A DNA stretch of 64,000 nt from Ceratopteris richardii. Taxonomy: Eukaryota; Streptophyta; Polypodiopsida; Polypodiales; Pteridaceae. The translations under genes were made by a program, and so were the position numbers. Below, piece by piece: positions 1-12,625 of the stretch (position 1 is the first letter of the stretch; each line of letters begins with the position of its first letter). The notes below the pieces were generated by a model. The model did not search any database. It was given only the letters and a program-made list of their open reading frames with translations, and was not told the DNA's origin. Location of the stretch: assembly GCA_020310875.1 (NCBI GenBank), contig CM035407.1, forward strand, positions 73,142,721-73,206,720, in the 5' to 3' direction.

Positions 1-2340
1 CACTCATAATGGTTGTCTTCAATGGTCATAGCATCAATGGAGCAATCCAATAAGTTCAAAGTCCGCATGGACTTTAGAGCGTGCAATGAAGTCATAGTCC
101 CAAATGGATTTCCCACGCCATTCTCAAAACAATTCATGAAGGATGTATCCGACCATGCCCTATACAATTTTATGGATGGGCTCAAGGGATACAATCAGAT
201 ATCTATGCACCTAGAAGATAGTCTAGATTTAACTACACCAAGATGGCATTCAAACTTGGGAAAACTCTAGCAACCTTCAATTGCACAATGTTGATCATCT
301 TCAGACACCTCTTATTAGATTCATTCAAAATCTTCATAGATGAATTTTCAGCCTTCTGAGAAATTGGTAAAGCTAGCCCGGTGAAGTGCTTTGATGAAAA
401 TCTCACACACCTCTCTCATGTCTTCATGAAATGCAAGGAAACACACTTCAAACTAAACCCCAATAAATATAATTTCTTAGTAACTCAAGGAACCTTACTA
501 GGACATGTAGTGTTTGTGAAAGACATGGCTCCTAACTCAGAGAAAATCATATCAGGAGTTTAGGGATTCTTAGGTCACATTGGATACCAAAAATGCTTTA
601 GGAGGATGTATGCAAATATATCCAAGCCACTATCCAAAGTCATCATGAAAATTGCAACCTTTCAATGAATGACGGATGAAGAGAAGGCCTTCTTGGAGTT
701 AAAAATGCAATTAGCAAATTCTCCAATCTTAATAGTCCCAAACTAGAATACTCTTTTTCATATACATGTGGATGAAAGCTTTAGGGTGGTTGGTGCTATC
801 CTTGCACAACAAGGAAAGAGCGGGAATACAGACCATGCTAGCTAATTACTATGTCAATCTAACGAAACTAGAACACTACAAAAAGGGAGGCATTGGCCAT
901 CATAATGCTTTACAAAAGTTCCAACAATACCTGCTAGGCATCAAATTCATTGTGATCAATGATCATCAAACCTTGAAATATCTTATCAACAAACCTTAGG
1001 TCACCGAAAGAATCTAGCAATGGCTCTTGTTGTTCCATGAATATGACTTTGATATTTTAAGTCCTCCTTCATGGTATCAAGGGATGTGCAACCTTTTGAC
1101 CTTTGGAACATTTCCTCCCCATTCCACCCCCTTGGAAAGAGAAGATTACCATTAAAGTGAAAATACTAAAAATACATTGTAGGGAAGCTCTAGAAGCAAG
1201 ACTATGCTAGAACCCTCTAAAAATATCTCCTTCCACATGAAACTGAGATGGCATTAAAAGAAGCTCATGAAGGAGTAGGATTTGTCCATCGTCTTGGACA
1301 CGTCATGACTCAAAAAATCCTCGATTCTAATATATGGTGGTTGAAACTCTTCAGGGAAGCCACTACTTGGGCAAAAATGGGATGCATGCTAGAGGTTTGG
1401 CCCCTACAAGAAGGAAACATATTCCTCTCACAACTTCCATTAGATGGCAACCATCTGAGCACTAGGGACTAGACTTCATAGGTCCAATGTATTCTGTAGC
1501 ATGGCCTAGATAGGAGAAATACTTGTTGGTGACCACCAATTACTCTACAAAGTGGGTTAAGGTACAAGCTGCTTAGGACAGACCTGCTTCCGTAGTGGCA
1601 AGATTCCTGTTTGAGTATGTGTTTCCCCAATGTGGTTTCCATATTCAGATTACTACAAATCGAGACACTCACTTTGTGAATAAGATATTTTAAGAACTAT
1701 TCCTCACATATAAGATACTCCATAGAAATCTTGTGCATATTACCCTCGTGCCAACAGCTAGGCAAAGAGAATAAACAAAACTCTAGTCATGCTGCTCATA
1801 AAAAGAATGTGTTTAGAATCATAGAACGTGGGGCACAATCTACATAAGCAATGTTTGGGCCTATCCAAGGACTTATAAGGCATATCCTTTTCACTTCGTA
1901 TATGAAATCAACCTATAGCTCCACTTGAATCCTTGACAAGATCAAACCAAATTGAACAATTCAATTGAAACGAAACTACTAGTGACATCACATCCCTTAC
2001 CTTCCACCTCCTCTCTCTACAAAGATTGGAATATATTTGTGAATAATCTAGAGGCCTCGTGGAGAAAACCCAAGGCAAAAGGAGACTGGCTCACAACATA
2101 ATGCTATGTCCATCAAGAGTGCAAGAAGGATCTCTATTGTTGCTTTAAAACCCTACTAAAGTAGCAAAGCATAGGGGGAAATTTGTTCCACTCTCAAAGG
2201 GGCCCTACAATAGTCTCTTGAGTAAGGGAGGCTCGACACTCTCCATGGTTACCCTCTACCCTTGGTCAATATTTCATGACTCACACCTTACCTTATCTAA
2301 CCCTCACATGTATAAGACACATATATTTTGCTTGAAAGAT
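1..2340 (+). mobile_element. Ty3/gypsy pol remnant (RT, RNase H, integrase)
   Basis: This is an old gypsy polyprotein fossil that enters the window from the left. Reading along + there is reverse transcriptase at about 40-560 (the block VPNGFPTPFSKQFM followed by YNFMDGLKGYNQIS is typical of plant gypsy RT). An RNase H-like stretch follows at about 765-1000 (IVINDHQTLKYLINKP). The integrase zinc-binding and core region lies at about 1250-1950 (LDFIGPM near 1470), and a C-terminal segment at about 2160-2330 contains GKFVPLSKGPY. It is broken, with well over ten interruptions, and neither LTR is visible. Known of the family: pol products copy element RNA and integrate the cDNA. Inference: long inactive. 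Confidence 0.85.
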
Positions 2341-2435
2341 TGTAATACCTTTGCAATAACAAAGGACTTCATTTTGAATGAGAAGTCCTAATCTTAGTCA
2401 TGATTTGTTAGACATGGAATCCAATCATCATTCCA

Positions 2436-2580
2436 GAGTTGTGGTCTTTTGGAGTTCTTCTCTTCCGGAGTTTGGGTCTTTTGGAGTTTTGATCCTCCAA
2501 AGTTTTGGTCTTCGGAAGTTTTAGTCTTCAAGAGTTTTAATCTTTTGAAGTTTTGACCTTTGTGGATTTTTGTTTCGTGG
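2436..2580. repeat. 18-base minisatellite
   Basis: About eight degenerate units of roughly 18 bases, each built on a GGAGTTTTGGTCTT-like core. The short reading frame on the minus strand here (KTSEDQNF-type repeats) reflects the periodicity and is not treated as a gene. Confidence 0.7.
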
Positions 2581-2995
2581 ACTCTAGGCCATTCGATCAC
2601 ATGCCTTCTCGACTTTAGAATTTTTTGATCCTAGTCTTCCAACATCTTGCTTAGGCACTAGATCCAATGGAAGTTAAACTTCTCTTCTCGATACGACACT
2701 TCAACTTGAAAATTTCCATACTCTAGACTTACTACATAGTTCACCAAACTCCAAAATCTTTCGACTTGTCTAGCCCCACTATTGCCCCTTGCCAATCCCC
2801 TCTTCCATGCAAGCTTGAAACCCTCCCCCCGTCTCTCTCTGACTCTCTTCTAACTCCCTCTCAAGGAAACAAAGCTCTCTAGTGGAGGGCACCCATAGAG
2901 GCCCCATTGATATATCTTGAAGGAATAAGTGAAGGATGAATAAGAAGTCCTCTCATAATTCCTTTTTTTTATGACCAGGCTACATGACTCACCCC
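2581..2995. other. No recognisable feature
   Basis: AT-rich sequence between the gypsy remnant and an LTR fragment. No coding, RNA or repeat signal is visible apart from short pyrimidine-rich runs near 2825-2860. Confidence 0.5.
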
Positions 2996-3490
2996 TTCTT
3001 AAAATTCAAGCTTTAAAGTACAAATTCATGGGTAAACTAACTTGTATATTTGGACCAATGTATGAAGGCCTTAAGTCACGAGATTCACCAAAAGAAATCA
3101 TTCAACCACTCCCCAAATGATTCCAATCAAGTCTTAGTTAGGAGGAGCAATTTTAGGAAAAGTGGCTCCTAGATTGTAGGAGCCTACTTGGTTTGTATAT
3201 AATAGCCTTGAATCATGCCTTTTACTATGATCTGGTGTGCTATTTTGTGTATTTGACTGTGCATAGAGTTTTGGAAGCCCAACAAGCAAGGCCCTAGCTT
3301 GAGCAGGCAACCTACTTGCTTCCATCCCAAGTTTCGATTAGGATATCTTACTACCTATGTGTGTAGTGACTAGTTTCTATTCCTATAAGTTGTATCCATT
3401 AGTTCTTTGATTGTGGGAGTTCACTTTTTATGATTTTAATATGTTCAGATAGTTAATAGAGTCTTATAAGGTTGGGTTGAAACCCGGGAT
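2996..3490 (+). repeat. LTR fragment of copia family H
   Basis: The two halves of this stretch match the 3' LTR of copia H at 39523 onward. The shared blocks are ATTCAAG...CATGGGTAAACT near 3007-3040 and GTGACTAGTTTCTATT near 3366, then a common tail near 3440-3475. The copy here carries about 230 bases between the two blocks that the 39.5-kb copy lacks, including a TATA-like TATATAATA at about 3197. It abuts the truncated end of E1 without a visible duplication. It is either a solo LTR or an end left by deletion. Confidence 0.6.
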
Positions 3491-5060
3491 CTAATATATA
3501 GCCTTTCTTATTAAGATCATAACCAATGAATATACACTTCTTTGCCTTTGGATCCAATTTGCCTCTTATTTGTGAAGGTATGTGTGCATATGCTATGCAC
3601 CCAAAGATCTTGCAATGGTCAAGGCTAGGTCTTTTTCCATTCCATGCTTCATAAGGTGTCATTCCATTCAATGCTTTTGATGGGAGTCTATTGATTAGAT
3701 AGGTGGTTGTAGATATAGTCTTTACCCATAGGTAATTGGGAAACTTCTTCTCATTTAGCATTGCCCTTGCAACCTCCACTATGGTTCTATTCCTTCTTTC
3801 TGCCAATCCATTTTGTTCTGGACTATATCTGGTTGTGATCTCTCTCCTGATTCCTTTGTCTTGGAGATAAGCATCAAAGTCATGGGAGAAATATTCTCCC
3901 CTTCCATCTGACCTTAGCCTCTTCAAAGTCCTTCCTGTTTGATTTTCAACAAGTGCTAGATATTTCTTGAAATAAGAGAATACATCTTTATGCTTCATGA
4001 AATATAGGATTGTCCATCTGCTACAATCATCAATGAAAAACACATAATACCTAGATCGAGAGATTGATGGCTTCTTGCTTGGCTCCCATACATCTTTTAT
4101 GGACTAGCTCCAATATGTCTCCATGAATATATCCCTTCTTTGTGAATGGTTGTTTGTGAGATTGGCCAAATTGACAAGCACAACATTTGTAGATCATGCA
4201 TTGCTTGGATATATTTGGTAAACCAAGCATATTTTGATCCCTACTTATTCGCTTCAGAGCCCTTTCACCTATATGAGCTAAGCTTTTGTGCCAACTTCCA
4301 ATTTTGATCATGTTTGACTACCATAGTTGAAAAAAGCAATGTTCCTAGTATCTTGGAGTTCAAATGTAAATAATCTACCTAACTTTTCTCCTTTTGCTAT
4401 CCTCTTGAATCCCTGATGTGGATCCTCAACAAATGCTCCATTCTTTGTGAATCTGGCATGCAATCCTTTCTCAAGAATCTGACCAACACTTATGAGATTT
4501 TTGGTTATGGTAGACACATACAATACCTTGCTCAATAGGTTCATATTTCCATCTAAAGTCTTTACATTGCCTATATTCTCCACTAGATGCCTTGTGTCAT
4601 TTCCTATTTGGAATTCATATCTATTCCTTAGGTCCTCCAAGTCAAAAAGTAGAGCTACATTCCCTACTACATGATTTGAGCAACCTGAGTCTATATAGAA
4701 TATATGTTCATCTACTTTACCTTGCTTCATGGTCATATTCATCAAGATGAGTCCTCTTGAGTTTGATCATCGACATAGTTGTTGTAGTCTCTCTTTCCTC
4801 TGTATCCTCCTTGATAATTATTGTTGTTGTATGAAGTGTTGTAACCATTATTGTTGTTGAATCTATCTCTTGAGCTTCCATATCCACCTTTGTTGTATCC
4901 TCTTCCTCTTTGGTTTCTAGGGTTTCTGAAACAGTTGCCTCATGTGTGAACAATTGTCCCATGAGGGTGTTGAGGTCACGAACCATTGATCACTTGCCTC
5001 CATATCTGCTCTTCATCAATGACTTCTGCAATGTTGCCAAGTTGATCTGCTAGGTACTTT
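3491..5060 (-). mobile_element. Copia remnant E1, 3' part (integrase, protease, end of gag)
   Basis: Old Ty1/copia fossil on the minus strand, of the same lineage as E7 and E8. Reading leftward it shows the Gly/Asn/Tyr-rich end of gag (about 5060-4740), the protease with YIDSGCSNHV (about 4700), and the pre-integrase zinc region WHKSLAHIGERALK (about 4290). The integrase core follows ([33 protein letters not shown], about 4040-3520). RT and RNase H are absent at this end, where an LTR fragment of another family adjoins. E2 is inserted at 5061, and the rest of E1's gag resumes at 10741. It is broken, with several interruptions besides the insertion. Confidence 0.85.
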
Positions 5061-5776
5061 TGTTAGATATGCTCAATACTCCACCCTCATGTGACCACAA
5101 ATGATCCATGGTGCTCTAAGTTTTAAGGCCCCCATTATGATGAGAAGCCATTATGAGAGCCCAGATATTTGTGGAACCCTAACTTTCAAGTTAGATGAGG
5201 TCTATGTGTGACCATTGATGGTTGTAGATGATCTTTGTGAACCTAGCCATTACTTTAGGTAGGGCATAAATTTCTATGGCCATTGGGTTGCCATTTAAGG
5301 TGAAAATAAAGGCCCTATGGCGTCGCACGATTTCCCCATAGAACCTTAATGGGGGGAGTGCAGAGGGGGGCTTTCCCCCTTCTACGGGGTTCGGGGGGCC
5401 TATCCCCTCAGCCTGTAGGGCCGAGACAGTAGGACTTTTGGTCGTGGAGATATTGTCGGATCATATATTTTATTGACTATTTTGTATCTCCCGACTACGT
5501 TCATCTATACTGAATTGCCTTGTAAAAGCTATATAAGCACGGCCCAGGTTGAGCTTTATATAGCATTGCGCACTAGTAAGCCCTTCATTTATCTAGATCG
5601 CCATCTAAGCTCTGCAGTGGGAGCGCACGGGTGGACAACACCATCATTGTAACCACATTACGCTCGGCAATCTGAGAATTTGAGTTCTCTATCTCTCAGG
5701 CTGCATCTATCTTTGTCTGCATTTTTCTCTCAACTCTGTCTACAGGTCTATTTCGTTGTGATGTTATTTTCTTACA
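5061..5776 (+). repeat. 5' LTR of E2
   Basis: 716 bases from TGTTAGATATGC to TTATTTTCTTACA. A TATA-like CTATATAAGC lies near 5529. A GC-rich block at about 5350-5430 contains runs of six Gs and a complementary run of Cs. The primer site follows immediately. Confidence 0.93.
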
Positions 5777-5790
5777 TGGTATCAGAGCTC
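5777..5790 (+). other. Primer binding site of E2
   Basis: TGGTATCAGAGCTC directly after the 5' LTR. This is the sequence copia elements use to pair with the 3' end of initiator methionine tRNA. Confidence 0.92.
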
Positions 5791-8700
5791 AGGAGGCTCT
5801 GAGTGGTGCAAAAGCAAAAACACAGAGGTTGCAAAGGTGTGAACAACAAAAAAGAGAAGATGTCAAGCAGTGTGTCATCATCTACGATGGGGGGCCAAGG
5901 TGGTTTATCAACAGGAGTAGGTGGTGCACAAGCAGGAGCAGCAATGATGCCAGTCATCCCAACATTGTGGATACGGCCACTAGCCTTCACAGAAGGTAAA
6001 CTTGATGGTACAGACTACACCCTGTGGAAGTTCAAAATCACTTCTATTCTTGATTCGTATGAGCGTTTGGAGACTGTTCTTGGGACTGATCATGAGCCCC
6101 AAGAAAGACCTGATCCAAATAATCCCGGTCGAATGATTCCTCCTGATGTTGATCTTCTACGTGCTTGGAAACGTAGAAATGTAGATGCACTCTGTGCTCT
6201 TGTTACAACTACTTCTGATAGTGTTCTGACTCTCATTGAGCATACTACGAAGGCATGTGAAGCATGGAGCATATTGAGAAATCAATATGAAACTCATAAT
6301 CAGACACAGATTCAGAACTTGGAGAATCAACTTGCAGCAGAACAGTTTTTTTATGGGGAGACTACAGAGGTGTTTATCACTCGCATAAAGAGTCTACGAG
6401 ATCAAATGGCAGGAGCAGGTGTTCAAAAGTCAAGTGAGGAGCTAGCTCGATGTTTTCTTCGAATCTGTCCACCTAAGTTTGATGGTTTGGTAACTGCTCT
6501 TAACACTCAAATCAGACCTCAACCACTAACGTTTGAAGAATTCAGTGCCTTACTCATGGAGGAGGAGCTACGGCTCAAGGCAAGGAGTGGTGGTAGCAAA
6601 AGAGATGCTGCATTCACAGCAAATGCCAAAGGAGGCAAAACAGACTCTTCAAAAGATGTAGACAAAAAGAAGAACGACAAAAATAAGTTCAAGGGAGAGT
6701 GTTTCCACTGCAAGAAGAAGGGACACATAATCCAAGACTGTCACATCAAGAAGGTAGAAGAGAAGAGTGGCTCTTCAAAAGGTGGCAAGGGCAAGGAGTC
6801 TGTCAACAAAGCAGAAACAAAGCTTGAGTTATTTGTTATGATAGAGGAGGTGTGCTCCTCGGCTGAAGATTCAGGAACAGATGACTCGTGGGTGTTGGAC
6901 AGTGGTGCATCTCATCACATGACGAGTAGAAAAGACCTTTATAGTTCCTTACAGCCTCTAAAGGAACCCATCACAGCAAAGGTAGGAAACAATGCAAGAT
7001 GTCCTACGAAGGGCGAAGGTACGGTTTCTTTCATTAACTCTAATGGCGATATGAAAAAGCTTTCAAATGTGTTGTATGTTCCACAAATAAAACAAAATCT
7101 ACTTTCAGTAGCTTCTATAACTGATCAAGGTCATCAAGTATCTTTTAGTAAGACAGGAGCTAAGATTATGGACGGTAACAACAACATTGTTGGGACTTGC
7201 ATAAGAAGGAACAACCTGTATGAGTTGTGTGCTCTTACAACCACTACAAACATGGGCACAAGTAAGCTATGGCATGAGAGATTCGGCCACATTGGATACC
7301 CTGTACTGAAGGAGATGCATCATAGGGGTATGTTTGCACACCTACCATCGATTGTAAAAATGAAGGAACCATGTGAATCTTGCATGATGGGCAAGCAACA
7401 GAGGAAGGCGTTTCCACAAGAAAGCAAGAACGGGGCAAGCTATCCTCTACAGTTGGTGCATGTTGACTTGTGCGGAAAAATGCCTACACAAGCCTTGGGC
7501 GGATCTTCCTACTTCATGTTACTTGTCGATGACTATAGAAGGAAGATGTGGGTGTACTTCCTTTGTGATAAGGCTCAAGCTTTTGGTAAGTTTAAAGAAT
7601 GTCTTTAGCTTCTTGAAACTGAAACAGGGAAGAAGATGAAGAAATTCAGGATAGACGGTGGTGGTGAGTTCACATCAATAGAGTTTGAAGATTTCTGCAA
7701 GAGTAAGGGAATCAAGCATCAACTCATAGTGGCACATAGTCCTCAACAAAACGGTGTTGCAGAATGTCGGAATCGAACCATCATGGAGATGGCAAGGTGC
7801 ATGTTGAAAGGAAAGGGTTTGCCTAATCAATTTTGAGTAGAGGCTGTCAACACGGCTGTCTACATCTTGAATCGAAGCTACACCAAGGCACTTGATGGAA
7901 AGACTCCACAAGAATCCTACACTGGTAAAAACCTTCTGTTTCCCATTTCAAAGTATTTGGAAGTGAATGTTATGTAAATGTTCCAGATAGGGAGAGAAAC
8001 AAGCTTCAACCAAAAAGCATCAAATGTATCTTCTTAGGGTACAGCGAAGATAAGAAGGCTTATAAGCTTTATGACCCTGAGGCTAAGAAGATCATGGCGA
8101 GTCGTGATGTGGTGTTTAAGGAGGAGTAGCTACATGCAGTGGAGGAGTAAAAGAGAGCTTCCACTTCCAATCCATTATGAACTGGCCCAAGAGCTATCCC
8201 TTCTACACAAGACAAGGAAGCGTCATCTTCAGATGATGAGTCTGAAAGTCACCAACCTTTCGACACCCAAGTGGAAAAGCCATTGCTACGTTGGGTGAGG
8301 CAGCTCTATGATTCTGCAAACCCCATCCCACAGTCACTAGAACAGGTTTCAGATGGACCGAGGCGATCATAGAGAATAGAGGAACATAGACGGGCAAGTG
8401 CCCATATTGTACACACAACCTTGATGGCTGATCTCATTCAAGAAGAAGCAAAGGAACCAACCAATGTGGAAGAGGCACTCCATGATCCGAATTGGAGGGC
8501 TGCCATGCAAGCAGAATACAACAATATCATGAAGAATGGAACTTGGGAGCTAGTGGATCAACCCCCTAAGCGTAAATTCATTGGCACCAAGTGGGTTTGG
8601 AAGCTAAAGTACATGGCTGATGGTACTCTAGAAAAGTATAAATCAAGACTTGTTGCACAGGGCTACTCACAAGTTGAAGGCAATGACTTTTGTGAATCAT

Positions 8701-10017
8701 TTGCCCCAACTGCAAGAATGATTACTATCTGAGTAGTACTAGCTGTGACTGCACATAAGCGTTGGTCAGTCTATCACATGGATGTCAAATCAGCGTTCAT
8801 GAATGGAGACCTCAAGGAGGAGGTATATGTGTCTCAGCCACCAGGGTTTGAAGCTCCCCATTCAGAGAACAAGGTATGTAAGCTGAAGAAGGCATTATAT
8901 GGGCTAAAACAAGCCCCTAGAACATGGTACCAGCGGATAGATAAGTATCTCTTGGATCTAGGTTTCAAAAGATGTGCTTCTGATGCTAAATTGTATGTTC
9001 TAAAGAGAGGAGGGAAGACAATTGTGCTTGTACTCTATGTAGATGACCTTGTGATTACAGGAAATGATGATGCTCTTCTTCAACAAACAAAAGATGCCCT
9101 GATTTCACAATTGAAATGACAGACTTGGGCTTAATGCATTGTTGCTTAGGTCTTGAAGTTTGGTAGGAACGAGGGAAAATTTTCATCTCTCAACAAAATT
9201 ATGCAAGGTAGATATTGAAGGCATTCGACATGGACGATTGCAAGTAAATTTCTACACCTATAGAGGTCAACACAAAATTATCTATTGAAGATACTTCATC
9301 TCCAGTGGATATTGGAAGATACAGGAAAATTAGTTGGAAGTCTCATCTACTTGTGCAATAGTAGACCAGACATCTCTTATGGTGTTGGAGTAGTTGGAAG
9401 TCTCATCTACTTGTGCAATAAATGGAAGTCTCATCTACTTGCCAAACTCATTGGAAAGCAAGCATGCAGATACTCAGGTATGTGAAAGGAACTATTGATT
9501 ATGGTATTCTTTATGAAGAAGGATCATCTCTGGTCGGATACTGTGACTCAGATTGGGCAGGAGATATTGATAACAAAAAATCAGTTTCTGGATATTGCTT
9601 TTCTTTAGGATCAGGGATTTTCTCTTGGATTAGTAAGAAGCAACCGACTGTAGCATTATCTTCTACTGAACCTGAGTACAAAGCTGCATGTGAAGCAGTA
9701 TGATTCAGGAGGATCCTATGGCACATAGGAATACAAGGACATGATGCTACAGAGTTGAAGTGTGACAACCAAAGTTGCATGGCCATTGCCTAAAATCCTG
9801 TTTTCCATGCACGTACCAAGCACATAGAAATTCAGTATCACTATGTGCATGAGTTGATTGAGGACGGGGTCGCGGAGATAAGCTATTGTCCTATTGAAGA
9901 AAATGAAGCAGACATCTTCACCAAGGCTCTTGGGAGAGAGAAACTTCTTCGACACTTTCCAAAGCTTGGGATTGGACCAAGGAGGTAGTTCATCGTAGGG
10001 TGGACATTGAGGGGGGG

Positions 10018-10740
10018 TGTTAGATATGCTCAATACTCCACCCTCATGTGACCACAAATGATCCATGGTGCTCTAAGTTGTAAGGCCCCCATTATGAGGA
10101 GAAGCCATTATGAGAGCCCGAACATTTGTGGAACCCTAACTTCCAAGTTAGATGAGGTCTATGTGTGACCGTTGATGGTTGTATATGATCTTTGTGAGCC
10201 TAGCCATTAGTTTAGGTAGGGCATAAACTTCTATGGCCATTGGGTTGCCATTTAAGGTGAAAATAAAGGCCCTGTGGCGTTGCACGATTTCCCCATAGAA
10301 CCTTAATGGGGGGAGTGCAGAGGGGGGCTTGCCCCCTTTTGCGGGGTTCGGGGGGCCTATCTGCCTGACCCGTAGGGCCGAGATGGTAGGTCTTCTGGTC
10401 ATGGAGATATTGTCGGATCATATATTTTATCGACTATTTTGTATCTCCCGACTACGTTCATCTACACCGAACCACCTTGTAAAAGCTATATAAGCACAGC
10501 CCAGGTTGAGCTTTATATAGCATTGCGCACCAGTAAGCCCTTCATCTAGAGTCTCTCTAGATCACCATCTAAGCTCCACAGTGGGAGCGCACGGGTGGAC
10601 AGCATCATCATTGTAACTACATTACACTCGGCAATTTGAGAATTTGAGTTCTCTATCTCTCAGTCTGTGTCTATCTTTGACTGCGTTTTTCTCTCAACTC
10701 TGTCTACAGGTCTATTCCGATGTGCTGTTATTTTCTTACA
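10018..10740 (+). repeat. 3' LTR of E2
   Basis: 723 bases, starting just after the purine tract GAGGGGGGG and ending TTTTCTTACA. It aligns end to end with the 5061 copy apart from one short length difference near 10545. Confidence 0.93.
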
Positions 10741-11179
10741 ACTTCATCTTGTTGACAAAATCAATCACACTTTTCTTGGGCATCTTCTTGAGTGTGGTGA
10801 ACTCCATCCATAGTTGACCCTTCCTTGCTTTAGTACTTGATGAGAAGAATGCTTCAAGAGAATTCCAAATCTCTTGTGAAGTCTTACGATTCCTGATGTG
10901 TGGAAGTAAAACAATTAGAGATTGAGTTAAGAATGTATGACCTTGCTAGAGCATCCTTTGAGTTCCATGTGGTTAACCTCTCTTGTTCTCCTTGAGTTGG
11001 TTGTCCTTTGCTTCTGAGGATTGGCATCATCTCATCTCCAAAAATGTATCAATAGAGGTTTCTCCCTTGAAGATAAGCTTCCATTCTAAGTGACCGGGCT
11101 GAGTAATTACCTTGATCGAATTCGACTACTGATGAAGGAAATCCATCTCTCATGTTGATTTGTTGTTGCTCTAATACCA
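10741..11179 (-). mobile_element. Copia remnant E1, 5' part (gag and primer site)
   Basis: Continuation of E1 on the far side of E2. On the minus strand it reads as a copia gag N-terminal half (SQEIWNSLEAFFSSSTKA-like near 10890-10830), matching the gag of E8 at 57390-57510. The minus-strand primer site ATGGTATTAGAGC lies at 11168-11180. It is broken. Together with 3491-5060 it places the E2 insertion inside gag. Confidence 0.8.
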
Positions 11180-11180
11180 T

Positions 11181-12160
11181 TGGGGGGACATGGTTTGGGT
11201 TGATTTCGAGATGAGCTAGTGTTGCCCAAAACCTACTCTACACCTACCAAGTTGACCCCAAGGATGCTTAGTAAAATTGTTTGGCTTCACAATAATGCAT
11301 TTATACCCACTAGGTACTTTGGAACATCATTCCCAAAAGTTTGTATCAAAATAGATAACTTGCATGTACTAGAAATGTGAAGAAACCTTGTATTTTGGGA
11401 ATGCACATGCTCAATATTTTGCCCAAAGCTCACAACCTCGTATGAGCTAACCAGAGAGATTTTGCATGCATTTGATTCAAGTGTATAGCTAACTAATGCA
11501 AGTTATCTCATGAATTCAGAGGAACTATACACCGAGCAATGGGTTTAGCAACTCAGGGGGGTCCTCTCAACATTTCAAGAACAAGATGATGTGCAAACAT
11601 AGTCGACTTCATCAGTTCATATCTCTACATTGGCTAAACAAAGAGTACTGAACCTTTATAGATATATAATAGACACTTCATGGTAACTATACCAAGTTAA
11701 AGTGCATCAAATGTTTGAGTACACACAGAGAAATCACTCCTGCAAAATCCCTTAAATGATGAAGATGAAATAGAGAATAGTAGACGAAAACGATCTTGAA
11801 AAAAATTGTATCAAATTAGCTATGCTAATGAACATAATATACAAGGGAAGTGTAGTGGACTACTCACACATATGTTGAGGTCAAACCACTTCTATTTATG
11901 CTCATCAAGTGAGTTTGAAATTTGAATTTCCCCCACCTAAGAGTGTTTCTACACTTTATGGGTGATTTGAATTTATTCCTTCTACCAAATGATTTGTAAA
12001 TTAAGCTCCCTAACTCCACAAGATTCCTTACTCTTCTTGCTTTTACATTTATCCATGGTGAATGCAATCAATTTTATAAGTAGGAGTTCATATGTGATCC
12101 TCTATGTGAAGTTCATAAATTAATGAGTAGTCTTTGAGACAATAGCTAAGATATTAGGCT
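11181..12160 (-). repeat. Probable 5' LTR of E1, outer end uncertain
   Basis: Non-coding sequence starting TGGGGGGACATGG immediately beyond E1's primer site, where its 5' LTR should be. A minus-strand TATA-like run (TATTATATATCTATAAAG) sits at about 11663-11680. No second copy is visible to define the outer edge. It ends where the D' LTR begins at 12161. Confidence 0.5.
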
Positions 12161-12625
12161 TGCTATTTGTACCAATAGACTCTCCTCTAAACCTTATGCC
12201 TGTATATATAGATGCTTGAATCAATGAGGACCACAAATGTAACTAGAGTCTACAAATGCATGTGTAATCTCCACCACATCTCTAGTACATTCCACTAGAG
12301 ATCCACTAGTGTTAGGTGTACTCGGCACTTAAGTGTCACTAGAATCAAGCTAATTCACATTCACTTGAGTTAGAAGGCTCTAGAGCTCCTTGGGAAAAAC
12401 TCTCTCCCCATGCTCCCCATGGGGATTGAACTCAAGACCTCCTACCTCACAACCTTGAGACTTAACCACTAGGCTAAATGGATTATGTGTTTGAGAGAGA
12501 ACATGAATTTAAGCTTAATTCTATTCTCAAGATCTTTTTCTATACACACAAGTGACCAAATGGTGTCCTAATTCAGATGTGTGTGAAATGATTTGACCCT
12601 TAGATCATAGACGTACTTTATGACA
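12161..12625 (-). repeat. D' 3' LTR with tRNA-like module
   Basis: 465 bases; minus-strand start TGTCATAAAGTA. On the minus strand it holds a box A TAGCCTAGTGG (12466-12476) and a box B-like GAGTTCAATCCC (12422-12433), then a TATA-like TATATATACA near 12203. It is alignable with 23466-23956 and 33420-33870. Confidence 0.8.

Larger units (their letters stand above)
5061..10740 (+). mobile_element. Copia element E2, full length, decayed
   Basis: A 5.7-kb Ty1/copia element with both LTRs, inserted into the gag of E1. The parts in order are: 5' LTR; primer site TGGTATCAGAGCTC at 5777-5790; gag (about 5803-6830) with a CCHC knuckle CFHCKKKGHIIQDCH at 6700-6744; protease (VLDSGASHHM near 6895); pre-integrase (LWHERFGHIGYP near 7270); integrase (about 7480-8100); reverse transcriptase (about 8430-9150, with LYVDDLVI); RNase H (about 9400-9950); purine tract at 10006-10017; and 3' LTR. 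The flanks ACTTT and ACTTC fit a 5-base target duplication with one later change. By eye the LTRs differ at about 50 of 715 aligned positions (about 7%). It is broken, with about ten interruptions, and is of intermediate age in this window. Confidence 0.95.

Noticed and set aside
3134-3325. Small minus-strand gene (MEASRLPAQARALL)
   Set aside because: Lies inside an LTR fragment of family H, antisense to its TATA region, with no similarity to a known protein.
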